A stretch of DNA of 64,000 nucleotides, taken from contig DASZXJ010000004.1 in assembly GCA_035545895.1 (NCBI GenBank), positions 1 to 64,000 of the forward strand. The letters are read 5' to 3'. The stretch's first letter is position 1; every line of letters starts with the position of its first letter. This document shows, one piece after another, positions 1 through 8,422 of this stretch. Origin of the DNA: DASZXJ01 sp035545895. GTDB lineage: Bacteria > Planctomycetota > Phycisphaerae > Tepidisphaerales > Tepidisphaeraceae. The translations under genes were made by a program, and so were the position numbers. The notes below the pieces were generated by a model. The model saw nothing but the letters and a program-made list of their open reading frames with translations. It was not told the origin of the DNA and made no database searches.

Positions 1-216
1 TGTGAAATCTGTGGATAAAAATTTCGTTTCTCTAGGCTCTCAGAAACTGCAAGAAAGTGCGCGCCATGTGACGAGTCAGACAAGCGGATTGGTCGATGAA
101 ATGCGCTGAATCTTCGCGCATCCGCATGTTTCCGCGACTCGTTTTTATATTCGTTATCATACCGTATGGTTTCGGAAACGTATTTGTTTGGGGTTTCTGC
201 ATTGGCGCGAAAAAGC

Positions 217-235
217 CCCACGGCGAAGCCGTGGG
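217..235 (-). terminator. Hairpin terminator after the GH51 gene
   Basis: A perfect 8-bp stem (217-224 with 228-235, loop GAA) is followed on the minus strand by a run of T (GCTTTTT). It lies 27 bases beyond the stop of the arabinofuranosidase gene, so it can act as its intrinsic terminator. A 26-base copy including the flank recurs at 22071-22096 without the T-run, so the hairpin is also a dispersed repeat. The rest of 1-261 shows no gene that I can support. Confidence 0.6.
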
Positions 236-261
236 CGTTTGGGACTTTAACCGGGCAATAC

Positions 262-2442
262 TTACCGTGTCTTTAATCGCAGCACGGTGACCGAATAGGG
301 TGGGAGTTCGTGAATGAACTTCCTGCCGACGTTGTCGATCGTCGTTTTCTTTGGAGCAATTTTTGTTGGCTCAGCCACCGTGTTGATATCGTCGGGATTA
401 CCGGTGAGGACTTCGACAGTTGCATTGCGTTGCACACGGGCGACGCCTTGCAAATCGATGGTGACTTGCTGCGGAGCCTTTTGGAAATTGACAAGTTTCA
501 GAATCAGATCGCCGTTGGAGTCAACCTTGCTCGCCGTGGCATAGACGGCGTCGTAGGCGGCTTGGGTGGCCGGCGGTGCGCCACCGCCACGTCCGCCGGG
601 GGCGAGTTGCGGAAGGTCGGCTGAGGTCAGTCGGTCCACGCCGCTGACGGTGGCGGGCACGACCGTGTCGCCGCGGTTGTTGCTGAACATGGACTGCACG
701 TAATAGGACGGCGAGCCAAAGCTATTCAGCGCATCGTAGCCGATGAGATCGACGTTCCACTGCTTGCCGCCGGGGTTCACGTTCACAAACAAGGGAGCGT
801 AGCAGTTCATGATGATGACGTCGGCGTTGCGTTCCAAGCCGGTGAGGAACGCGGCATCCGCCACGCCGGCTGCGAGGTTGCATGTATCGCCGCTTGCGGG
901 AATGCGCGTGGCCCATTCACCGATGAACAGCTTGGGGCCGTTTCGATCGGCGTTGTCGTATCCGTGTGCAAGGTCCAGCGCCTGGGGGATGGTCATGTAA
1001 TGATGGTCATCCACGACGTCAGGCTTGCGCGTGAGCACGGAGTTGCGTGAAACGCCGGCGACGGAAGAGATGATCTGGATCTTGGGATACTTGGCGCGGA
1101 TGGCATCGTAGAAGGCTTCGAATCGGGCGGGATAGGTCGCCAGCCCGCCGCCGAGATTTTCTTCGTTGCCGATTTCGACGTAAGTGAGCTTGAACGGCGC
1201 GGGATGACCGAGCTTGGCGCGCTGGGCGCCCCACTGGGTGCTGGCATCGCCGGTGGCGAATTCGATTGCGTCCAGACCTTCCTGGACGAAGGGTTTGATC
1301 TCGTCGCCGCGAGCGACATAGCTGCCGCTTAGTCCAAAGCCGGAATAGAGCGCCAGCACCGGCTCGGCGTGCATGTCTTCACACCATTCGAGGAATTCGA
1401 GCATGCCCAAGCCATCGGAGGCGCGATATCGCCAGGCGCTGTTGCCATGGCCGGTTCGATCTTCCAAAGGTCCGATGGTGGTCTTCCACGCCCAGCGTTC
1501 GGCGAGGCCTCGGCCTTCGAGATAATTGCCGCCGGGGAAACGCAGGAAGCCGGGCTTCATGTCCACGAGCTTTTGCATGATGTCCACGCGGCTGCCATTG
1601 GGACGATTGTTGTACGTCGGCGGAAACAGAGACACGAGGCTCAGCCACAAGGTGCCGGGCTTGGCGGCGGAAATGACAAAACGCGTGTCGGCGGTGGGCT
1701 TGACCTGTCCCGTCTTGAGCGTCAGCGAATATTTGTGCCACGCCGTGCCGACGGATGAGACAGTGCCGGACGCGTACGTTGTTTTGCCGTCGTTGCTTTC
1801 GATGGAAACGGTGAGAGGGCTGCTCATGCCGGCAGATGAACGCGCGTAAAACGAAGCTTTGTATTCGGTGTTGGGCTTGACGGGAATTCCCCAGTATCCG
1901 TCGTTGGCCACGCCGACGCGCTGGTCGTCGCCGACATTGGCGATGTCCAGTTTCAGGCTGTTTTTAAGGGCCGTTGTGTTGACGGGGTTATTGGTATCGA
2001 TCGAAAACGTGCCGGTGGCGCCGTTGCTGTTCACGACTGACCAGTGGATCAGGTAGTTGGGCGTTTGTGGTGCAGGAGCGGTTTCGGGCGATGAGGCCGG
2101 GTTAGTTGCTCCACCCCGTCCGCGCCGGCCGCCGCCTCGACCGATTTGATTATCAAGCTGGCTGTTTTGAAAGGCGCGGTTTTGGATCAGTTCGGCATAC
2201 AGTCCGCCGTCGTAGGAGTGATTGATCTCCTCGGTCATCAAGCCGTAGAACGTCGGGCTGATGGACTTGCCCGGATCATCGACTTTGACGGTGATCGTGG
2301 CGGCCGGGAATGTGGTGGGCAGTGGAGCGGCGGCCTCTTGAAATTGCGAGCAACTGATCTGCCCCAGCGCGAGGAACACCCCGGCCACAACGGCGCTTGT
2401 ATTCTGGAAACGATGTCGCAAGAGCGGGCGAAATGATTTCAT
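262..2442 (-). CDS. Secreted alpha-L-arabinofuranosidase, GH51 family
   Basis: Predicted to release terminal arabinofuranose from arabinan or arabinoxylan outside the cytoplasm. The 726-residue product starts with a basic/hydrophobic signal peptide (about 1-31); a Cys at 31 is preceded by QIS, so it is only a weak lipobox. A carbohydrate-binding-like beta domain covers about 130-270, the catalytic barrel about 280-560 and a C-terminal beta domain the rest. The general acid/base is Glu427 in EIGNEEN, and the nucleophile is probably Glu509 in FIGEW. A Gly/Arg-rich linker lies at about 100-112. The start is the ATG preceded by CAGGGAA. The next upstream gene on the same strand is the YHYH protein. 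Family call is firm; exact substrate is inferred. Confidence 0.88.
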   Translation of the reverse strand: MKSFRPLLRHRFQNTSAVVAGVFLALGQISCSQFQEAAAPLPTTFPAATITVKVDDPGKSISPTFYGLMTEEINHSYDGGLYAELIQNRAFQNSQLDNQIGRGGGRRGRGGATNPASSPETAPAPQTPNYLIHWSVVNSNGATGTFSIDTNNPVNTTALKNSLKLDIANVGDDQRVGVANDGYWGIPVKPNTEYKASFYARSSAGMSSPLTVSIESNDGKTTYASGTVSSVGTAWHKYSLTLKTGQVKPTADTRFVISAAKPGTLWLSLVSLFPPTYNNRPNGSRVDIMQKLVDMKPGFLRFPGGNYLEGRGLAERWAWKTTIGPLEDRTGHGNSAWRYRASDGLGMLEFLEWCEDMHAEPVLALYSGFGLSGSYVARGDEIKPFVQEGLDAIEFATGDASTQWGAQRAKLGHPAPFKLTYVEIGNEENLGGGLATYPARFEAFYDAIRAKYPKIQIISSVAGVSRNSVLTRKPDVVDDHHYMTIPQALDLAHGYDNADRNGPKLFIGEWATRIPASGDTCNLAAGVADAAFLTGLERNADVIIMNCYAPLFVNVNPGGKQWNVDLIGYDALNSFGSPSYYVQSMFSNNRGDTVVPATVSGVDRLTSADLPQLAPGGRGGGAPPATQAAYDAVYATASKVDSNGDLILKLVNFQKAPQQVTIDLQGVARVQRNATVEVLTGNPDDINTVAEPTKIAPKKTTIDNVGRKFIHELPPYSVTVLRLKTR

Positions 2443-2527
2443 GGAGTTCCCTGTTGGCGGTTAAGTGCGGCGAGTTTATCAACTGCCGCGCGCGACCGCC
2501 ATTGTTTCAGGGAACCTCATCCATGCA

Positions 2528-3304
2528 TTATTCTTCAGGCGGCGGCCCAAAAGGAGGCGGGCCGCCTCGGCGCCCGCCGGGTCCACGACTGCCTCGACCG
2601 CGTCCGTTCTGGTCCATCATCGCGCCGCGCATGCCGCGGCCGTCGAAGTTGGACATCTCCACCACGCCGCGGTACCCGCCGACGATATAGGGAAATTTAT
2701 TCGTCACGTGGTAGTGATAGCCGCGCACCGAATCGGTGTGCCCGTTGCATTGGTCCAGATCGGTGGGCGGCTTGCCGCCTTCGCCGTTGGGTCCGTAAAC
2801 CGCGATGCCGTCAAACATATAGCCGATGAGCGGAGAGTGTTCGCCCGCCGGGTCGGAAAAGGACGTGTGAATGCACTTGGGATAGATGTGATAGTGATAC
2901 CGGCCCATCGGATCGGGATGGCCGCAGCATTCATCGAAGACTTCATTTTTGGCGGCGTCCTGTCCTTCGGCGTTGTATGGGTTGTAAAAGGGAATGCCGT
3001 TGATTGCCACGCCGATCGGTCCCATGGGCAGCGGCGTCACACGGTCGGAGATTTTTGGTTCAAGTGGAATCTTGAATGCATAGTTCTGCTTTTGAATCGT
3101 GTTGGGATTGTAGGAATTGGGGAAATCACCGGTTGTGTGATCGGGTATGCCGTCGCTGTGAACGACAAGCAAATTGCCGATGGTTTCGACCCGCACGTTC
3201 TTGCGAAAGACTTTTGCGTCAGGTTTGGGCAGTTGAGCGGGCGCGGCTGCGCCGAATGCCGCGAGTAGAAAAACAAGACCGCCCATTTTCGCAAATTGTT
3301 TCAT
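2528..3304 (-). CDS. Secreted YHYH-domain protein
   Basis: A 258-residue protein with a signal peptide (about 1-23, ending APAQ) and two copies of the tetrapeptide YHYH, at 136-139 (after GR) and 196-199. Four Cys lie near them (126, 127, 144, 186). The family is recognised by this motif and is usually exported; its biochemical role is not established, though the His/Cys clusters suggest metal binding. The C-terminus is Gly/Arg/Pro-rich. The ATG has AAAGGA a few bases upstream. It is divergent from the STAS gene and lies upstream of the GH51 gene on the same strand, 85 bp apart, so the two may be co-transcribed. Confidence 0.8.
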   Translation of the reverse strand: MKQFAKMGGLVFLLAAFGAAAPAQLPKPDAKVFRKNVRVETIGNLLVVHSDGIPDHTTGDFPNSYNPNTIQKQNYAFKIPLEPKISDRVTPLPMGPIGVAINGIPFYNPYNAEGQDAAKNEVFDECCGHPDPMGRYHYHIYPKCIHTSFSDPAGEHSPLIGYMFDGIAVYGPNGEGGKPPTDLDQCNGHTDSVRGYHYHVTNKFPYIVGGYRGVVEMSNFDGRGMRGAMMDQNGRGRGSRGPGGRRGGPPPFGPPPEE

Positions 3305-3396
3305 TTCGGGTCCTTTTGCCTATATTGTGATTGGTGTCGGGCGCATGCCTGATGGTTTAGCGAAAACGCCGCCGGCGACGGAAAAGAAGGTATTGC

Positions 3397-3425
3397 TTGA
3401 CACCCTCGCGCAGCCCCTTTACTGT
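3397..3425 (+). promoter_or_regulatory. Sigma-70-type promoter of the STAS/anti-sigma operon
   Basis: TTGACA (3397-3402), a 17-base spacer and TACTGT (3420-3425): the best matched -35/-10 pair in the window. Transcription would start near 3432, leaving a leader of about 44 bases before the ATG at 3476. A small inverted repeat, GTCAG-TCGT-CTGAC, lies in that leader. Confidence 0.7.
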
Positions 3426-3475
3426 CTTACCGAGGTCAGTCGTCTGACTGTTTCCTCTTTTTGCGGAACACCTAA

Positions 3476-3838
3476 ATGTCCGAACAGAGCCCCCCGGTTT
3501 CAGTTGTCCAGAACAAGGATATTCGCGTTGTGGAATTCACCAGCGCCAAGATTCTGGACGAAGCCAACATCGCGGAAATTGGATCGACCCTGAACGCCCT
3601 GATCGATGAATCGGAAAAACCCAAGATGCTGCTGGATTTTTCGAACGTCGATCACCTGTCGTCGGCGGCACTGGGGATGCTGATCAATGCGAACAACCGG
3701 ATTCGCCAGCGCAACGGGCAATTGCGGCTGACGAACATCAAGGCTCCGATTTACGAGGTTTTTGTAATCACCAAGCTCAACAAACTATTCCGCATCCTGC
3801 CCGACCGGGCTGAAGGGATGAAAAGTTTTAGCGAGTAG
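3476..3838 (+). CDS. STAS-domain anti-sigma factor antagonist (SpoIIAA/RsbV-like)
   Basis: A single STAS domain of 120 residues. In this family a Ser on the loop before helix 2 is phosphorylated by the partner kinase; here the equivalent stretch is DHLSSAALGML, with Ser62/Ser63. The gene ends exactly where the anti-sigma kinase gene begins, so the two form a classic partner-switching pair. When dephosphorylated the antagonist should bind the kinase and free a sigma factor. No sigma gene lies nearby. A second STAS gene, alone, is at 56108. Confidence 0.88.
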   Translation: MSEQSPPVSVVQNKDIRVVEFTSAKILDEANIAEIGSTLNALIDESEKPKMLLDFSNVDHLSSAALGMLINANNRIRQRNGQLRLTNIKAPIYEVFVITKLNKLFRILPDRAEGMKSFSE

Positions 3839-4312
3839 GTGCGGCGGATGAGGATGGGAGTCGGAAAGTCCAAACGTCGCGAGCAACCATCGCCCAATGG
3901 CGAGTCGATGAAGTTCACCATTGGGTCTGACTTCACCGAAAGCCGTGACGTGCAATCCCGCATTCTCGAAGACGTCCGCAACTGCGGCTACGACGAGCAA
4001 AGCATCTTTGCGATCAAGCTGGCGATGGAGGAGGCGTTCATCAACGCCATTCGTCACGGCAACAAGCTGGACCCCAATAAGAAAGTGCATATCGAGGCGA
4101 AGATCAGCCCTGTCCGGGCGGAGATCATCGTTGAGGACGAAGGTCCCGGCTTCAAGCGGGAAAAGGTTCCCGATCCGACCACCGACGACAACCTGTGCAA
4201 ATGCAGCGGCCGGGGAATCCTGCTCATGGAGTCATACATGAACAGCATCAAGTACACCAAGAACGGCCGCCGCGTGCGAATGGTGAGAATCAATCAAAGA
4301 CACCTGAGCTAA
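3839..4312 (+). CDS. Anti-sigma regulatory Ser/Thr kinase (RsbW/SpoIIAB-like)
   Basis: GHKL-type ATPase predicted to bind a sigma factor and phosphorylate the upstream STAS protein. The N-box is seen as EEAFINAIRHGN, the G1 box as VEDEGPGF and the G2 box as GRGILLMES. The reading frame is open from a GTG that abuts the STAS stop codon (157 residues), but the recognisable domain begins near MKFTIGSDF, so an internal ATG at 3908 is equally possible. The first 23 residues are basic and have no family match that I recognise. A palindromic repeat follows the stop. Confidence 0.87.
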   Translation: MRRMRMGVGKSKRREQPSPNGESMKFTIGSDFTESRDVQSRILEDVRNCGYDEQSIFAIKLAMEEAFINAIRHGNKLDPNKKVHIEAKISPVRAEIIVEDEGPGFKREKVPDPTTDDNLCKCSGRGILLMESYMNSIKYTKNGRRVRMVRINQRHLS

Positions 4313-4315
4313 CCA

Positions 4316-4377
4316 TTTGGGATTTTGGATTGTCGATTTTTGAATTCAATTCAAAATCCGCAATCCAAAATCCAAAA
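4316..4377. repeat. Palindromic repeat of the GGATTTTGGATT type
   Basis: Two 31-base arms (4316-4346 and 4347-4377) are imperfect reverse complements built from GGATTTTGGATT units. It fills the space between the anti-sigma kinase and the rhomboid gene. The same kind of element, with GGATTTCGGATT units, sits inside the aminofutalosine synthase gene at 18343-18420. Confidence 0.75.
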
Positions 4378-4431
4378 TTGACGTTGATCCATTGAATTGC
4401 CCGCGCTTGGACCCGACAATCCCCCACCTGC

Positions 4432-5547
4432 ATGATTCCGCTTCGTACTGACTGTCCGCTTCGCCGCACGCCTTGGATGAACTGGGCGATCATCGCCGCC
4501 AACGTCATCATGTTTATTGTCGAGCGTGCGCTGTGGCCGGAGAATCAGCCGTACGCGCTTCAGCCGCGCAATCCGCATCTGCTGCATTACTTCACGTATC
4601 AGTTCCTGCACGCCAGCCCGCTGCACCTGGGCGGCAACATGCTGTTTCTTTATATTTTCGGCAACAACGTCAACGACCGCATCGGGCACCTGGGGTATCT
4701 CGCGTTTTACCTGGCGGGCGGAGTGGCGGCGGGCATTGGGCACATGCTCTCCAGTTCATCGTCGGTCATCGGCGCCAGCGGCTCGGTGTCGGCCGTCACC
4801 GGCGCTTATCTCGTGCTGCTGCCCCGATCACACGTGACCATCCTGTACTGGTTTTACCTGATCGGAACGATCGAGTTACCCAGCGTCTATTTCATCATCT
4901 TCTCGTTTGTCATGGACTTTGCCATGGGATTTGGAGGCGGTGAGACCAATATCGCGCACACCGCGCACATCAGCGGATCGGTCTTCGGGTTCGGCGTGAC
5001 GTTCACCTTATTGAGCCTTGGCCTGCTTCCGCGCGACCCGTTTGATTTGTTTGCTCTGTTCAAGCAATGGAACCGCAGGCGGCAATACAAGGATTTGGTG
5101 CAGCAGGGCTTTGATCCTTTCAACGCCGGGCCGAGAAATAGAAATACTCCGCCGGACCCCAATATGGGGCGTATCCAGGACTTGCGTGCCCAGATCAGCG
5201 AGGCCCTGGCGCGTCACGAGGTGGAAGATGCCGCCCGGATCTACCTGGAACTGCACGCCATCGATTCACGACAGGTTTTATCGAGACACAATCAACTGGA
5301 TGTGGCCAACCAGCTCTTTGCCGCCGGAGTTTATCCCGCTGCCGCTGAGGCATATGAGAGGTTTCTTCAATACTATCCCAAGCACGATCAGATCGAGCAG
5401 GTTTACCTGGTGCTTGGCCTGCTTTATTCGCGGTATCTCAACCATCCGGACCGGGCCAGGCAGTATCTTTCCGCAGCACTGGAAAGACTCAACGATCCCC
5501 GGCAAATCGAGCTGGCGAAGCACGAACTTCAAACCGTCACTTCTTGA
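4432..5547 (+). CDS. Rhomboid family intramembrane serine protease with C-terminal helical repeats
   Basis: Residues 1-200 hold the rhomboid core of about six membrane segments. The catalytic Ser is Ser116 in GASGS and the His is His179 in AHISG, and the upstream HLGGNM (65-70) fits the rhomboid loop. Residues 230-371 are soluble and look like TPR-type helical hairpins (a sequence ending in repeated ALERLNDPRQ-like helices). The start is an ATG after the palindromic repeat. It follows the STAS/anti-sigma pair on the same strand, so a link to envelope stress control is possible but inferred. The 3' end overlaps the convergent MoxR-like gene by 11 bp. Confidence 0.88.
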   Translation: MIPLRTDCPLRRTPWMNWAIIAANVIMFIVERALWPENQPYALQPRNPHLLHYFTYQFLHASPLHLGGNMLFLYIFGNNVNDRIGHLGYLAFYLAGGVAAGIGHMLSSSSSVIGASGSVSAVTGAYLVLLPRSHVTILYWFYLIGTIELPSVYFIIFSFVMDFAMGFGGGETNIAHTAHISGSVFGFGVTFTLLSLGLLPRDPFDLFALFKQWNRRRQYKDLVQQGFDPFNAGPRNRNTPPDPNMGRIQDLRAQISEALARHEVEDAARIYLELHAIDSRQVLSRHNQLDVANQLFAAGVYPAAAEAYERFLQYYPKHDQIEQVYLVLGLLYSRYLNHPDRARQYLSAALERLNDPRQIELAKHELQTVTS

Positions 5548-6970
5548 AAAACGTCCTGCCCTTTGAATTGAACTTGCTCAGGCGATTGTTGACGTAAAGC
5601 CCTTCCAGCAAAAACTCACCGACGCTGGCGAGCATGGCGGGGTCATTGGCATCAACCTCAAGCACCTTGGCCAGCTTGCCCGCCCAGGGGATGAACTTGT
5701 TGATCGCTTTCATATTGGCGACGAATTCCTCAGCGGGCAGGTCGTCGCCGCTGGGGAAGGTCAGGTTGTTTTGAAACTGTTCGACGATGGGTTCAAGTTC
5801 GCCGGCATTGAGCACGCGATTGAACACCGACTTCACCGCTTCGCCGATCAGCGACTGCACCAGCTTATCCTCAGCGCCGTCTTCCTCGGCGAGGGTCATT
5901 TCAATCTTGCCGCGGCAGGAAGCAACCAAATAATGCAAATCGCAGATGCGCGGCACGACGCGCGTTTCGCCGGTGATGAGAGCGCGTCGCTCGGCATTGC
6001 TGACGAGCGTTTCGGCATTGGCGATGCTGGTTCGCACCGATACACCCGACGCCTGGCTCACATGCGGGCTGGATCGGGCCAAACGCACGACCTGTTCGAG
6101 AATTTCCGACATGAACCGCGGCATTTCCACCTGCACACCGCTGGCCGACCCTTCGCTGTTTCGATTCAGCCACGCGTTGTCGTGAGTGACTCGAATACCT
6201 TCATCGATCGTCTCGGGATAGTGCGTGCGAATGACCGAACCGATTCGATCCTTCAACGGCGTAACGATTCGACCGCGATTGGTGTAATCCTCAGGATTGG
6301 CGCTGAATACGAGACAGACATCCAGGTTCAATCGGATCGGATATCCGCGTATCTGCACATCGCGTTCTTCCAGCACATTGAACAAACCCACCTGAATTCG
6401 CGGCGCAAGGTCCGGTAATTCATTGATGGCAAAGATCGCCCGATTGGCTCGCGGAATCAGGCCATAATGCATGGTCGATTCATCGGAGAGATAACGGCCT
6501 TCGGCGTGCTTGACCAGATCGATTTCGCCGATCAAATCAGCAATGGTCACGTCCGGCGTGGCGAGTTTTTCCTGGTAACGATCGCTGCGATGCACCCATT
6601 CGACCTTGGCTTCATCGCCCTGCTCGGCAAGGATTCGTTTGCCGGTCTTGGTGAGAGGATCGAGCGGGTCATCATTGATGTCCACGCCCGCCAGGGTCGG
6701 CATCCATTCATCGAGCAGGGTCGGCAAAAGTCGAATCATTCGCGTCTTGGCCTGACCGCGCAGGCCGAGAAACAAAAGGTCGTGCTTGGACAAAATGCCG
6801 TTGACGATTTGCGGAATGACCGAATCGCGATATCCCACGATGCCGGGAAACAGCTCTTCGCCGGCTTTGAGCTTTTTAATGAGATTTCGGCGAAGCTCGT
6901 CCTTGACCGAACTGGATTGATAGCCTGTTTCTTTCAACTGGCGGACAGTGGCACTATGCGGATGACTCAT
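5537..6970 (-). CDS. MoxR/magnesium-chelatase-type AAA+ ATPase
   Basis: A 477-residue AAA+ protein of the ChlI/MoxR group. The Walker A is GLRGQAKT (69-76), with Ala where Gly is usual; Walker B and neighbours read AIFAINELPDL, followed by a typical NVLEERDVQIRG stretch and a sensor-1 VFSANPEDY. These ATPases usually remodel or load metal into partner proteins that carry a vWA domain, but no vWA gene is adjacent here. The reading frame extends 62 codons further upstream, but ATG at 6970 (MSHPHSATV) fits the family. Third gene of a leftward group after the dnaJ-like and small membrane genes. Confidence 0.82.
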   Translation of the reverse strand: MSHPHSATVRQLKETGYQSSSVKDELRRNLIKKLKAGEELFPGIVGYRDSVIPQIVNGILSKHDLLFLGLRGQAKTRMIRLLPTLLDEWMPTLAGVDINDDPLDPLTKTGKRILAEQGDEAKVEWVHRSDRYQEKLATPDVTIADLIGEIDLVKHAEGRYLSDESTMHYGLIPRANRAIFAINELPDLAPRIQVGLFNVLEERDVQIRGYPIRLNLDVCLVFSANPEDYTNRGRIVTPLKDRIGSVIRTHYPETIDEGIRVTHDNAWLNRNSEGSASGVQVEMPRFMSEILEQVVRLARSSPHVSQASGVSVRTSIANAETLVSNAERRALITGETRVVPRICDLHYLVASCRGKIEMTLAEEDGAEDKLVQSLIGEAVKSVFNRVLNAGELEPIVEQFQNNLTFPSGDDLPAEEFVANMKAINKFIPWAGKLAKVLEVDANDPAMLASVGEFLLEGLYVNNRLSKFNSKGRTFFKK

Positions 6971-7032
6971 GCGGACATTCTTTCGCTTGTAAACAGAGAA
7001 TAATAGGCGGCAGCCCAGGGAATTGTCATCCG

Positions 7033-7353
7033 CTAACCGGGGCCGATGCGTTTGCCTGCTTCTGCCCAGGCGTCGATGTATTGCGTTTTCGCTCGCTGAT
7101 CCGAAGCGGCGGCAAAAGATCGTCGCATTCGAAACACGATCAATATACCAACGCAAAGAATGACCAGGACAATCGCCAGCAGCAGCCGCGAGTAGGCCAC
7201 CAACTGGCGTTTTTCAATATCCGAAGCGCCGCTGGATGCAGACATTGCGGGAATAAGAAACTCGTTGGAGACGATCCAAATCAAGAACGAAAATCCGACA
7301 AGGAATGCAGCAATCGCCCAGATCGATCGGCCAAAACGCAGCATGTGTGCCAA
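7033..7353 (-). CDS. Small two-span membrane protein of unknown function
   Basis: A 106-residue protein with two clear hydrophobic segments, about 10-32 and 57-77, joined by a short polar loop and followed by a basic tail (RMRR). No family recognised. It lies 17 bp after the DnaJ-like gene and 62 bp before the MoxR-like gene on the same strand, so it is probably co-transcribed with both. ATG at 7353 or the ATG three codons later could be the start. Confidence 0.6.
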   Translation of the reverse strand: MAHMLRFGRSIWAIAAFLVGFSFLIWIVSNEFLIPAMSASSGASDIEKRQLVAYSRLLLAIVLVILCVGILIVFRMRRSFAAASDQRAKTQYIDAWAEAGKRIGPG

Positions 7354-7370
7354 TTATTCAGATTGTCCAG

Positions 7371-8345
7371 CTACCATTTTACGTCCGCCCGCGCATGAAC
7401 GGGGTGCTTGGCCGCCAGCTTATCGAGAAGTTTCTTGTCGTCGGCGTCCAGTTCTTTGGGAACGACGATTCTGACAATGACAAATTGATCGCCCTGCTCG
7501 GTGCCGCGATGAACTCCGCGTCCCTTGATGCGCAGTTTTGCGTGGCTGCTCGTGCCGGGCGGAATCGTGAGTGTAACCGGTCCATCAAGCGTGGGGACGG
7601 TGAGCTTTGCGCCATTGATGGCTTCGTAGAGACTCACGGGCAGTTCCAGCAAGACATCAATTCCATCGCGGCGGTAGTACGGGTGCGGCTGAACGGTGGT
7701 GATGATGAACAGATCGCCCGGCTGGCCACCGGTCTGCTGGCCTTTGCCGCGGATGCGCACGCGGCTGCCGTCTTTCACGCCGGCGGGAACTTTCACTTCG
7801 ATCGTTTCGAGCTTGCCGTCGCGATTGATGGTCAAAGGCAAGGTTGTGCCGCGCGCGGCTTGTTCAAATGCGAGGGCTACGGGATATTCGACATCGGCGC
7901 CGCGAGGCGGCTCGGCGCGGGCGCGTCCGCCCCGCCGTCCAGCTCCGCCGCGATTGCCGAAAAGCTGTTCGAAGATGCTGCTGACCCCGCCGTTGCCGCC
8001 CATGTCGCCCAGGTCGAAATCGAAGTCTTCGACGGTCGCGCCACCCGGCCCGCTTTGCCAGGTGTGCGTACGAGCGCCCGCCTGTTGCGCCCGGCGGAAC
8101 GCCTCCGCCGCCTGTTGCTGGCGCGGGTCGGCATCTCCGTATTGATCGAAGTTTTTTCGTTTCGTTTCGTCTGAAAGAATGTCGTAGGCTTCCTGCACTT
8201 CCTTGAATTTCTCAACCGCTGAGGGATTGTTACGATTGGCGTCGGGATGGTATTGGCGAACGAGCTTTCGATATGCCTTGCGGATTTCATCCTGCGAAGC
8301 GGTGCGTGAAACGCCTAAAACGTCGTAAAAGTCGCGTTTAGCCAT
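7371..8345 (-). CDS. DnaJ-family co-chaperone without zinc finger (CbpA type)
   Basis: Hsp40 that should stimulate DnaK ATPase activity and hand over clients. The J domain (about 1-70) has the essential HPD at 33-35. A Gly/Arg-rich linker spans about 85-150 and the two C-terminal beta domains about 148-310. The four CXXCXGXG zinc modules of DnaJ are missing, which places it with CbpA/DJ-type proteins (324 residues is the normal length). No dnaK or grpE lies nearby. The ATG has CAGGA upstream. Confidence 0.9.
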   Translation of the reverse strand: MAKRDFYDVLGVSRTASQDEIRKAYRKLVRQYHPDANRNNPSAVEKFKEVQEAYDILSDETKRKNFDQYGDADPRQQQAAEAFRRAQQAGARTHTWQSGPGGATVEDFDFDLGDMGGNGGVSSIFEQLFGNRGGAGRRGGRARAEPPRGADVEYPVALAFEQAARGTTLPLTINRDGKLETIEVKVPAGVKDGSRVRIRGKGQQTGGQPGDLFIITTVQPHPYYRRDGIDVLLELPVSLYEAINGAKLTVPTLDGPVTLTIPPGTSSHAKLRIKGRGVHRGTEQGDQFVIVRIVVPKELDADDKKLLDKLAAKHPVHARADVKW

Positions 8346-8407
8346 AGATTCCTGTTTCCCATCTTACCGGCTACAACTCATTGTAGACAGCGGATATCCA
8401 GAGTCCT

Positions 8408-8413
8408 TATGAT
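8408..8413 (+). promoter_or_regulatory. -10 box close to the start of the nitrite/sulfite reductase gene
   Basis: TATGAT in the context AGTCCTTATGAT, nine bases before the ATG at 8423, with no ribosome-binding site between. The message is probably leaderless. No convincing -35 is visible. Confidence 0.4.
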
Positions 8414-8422
8414 CCCTTTCCT

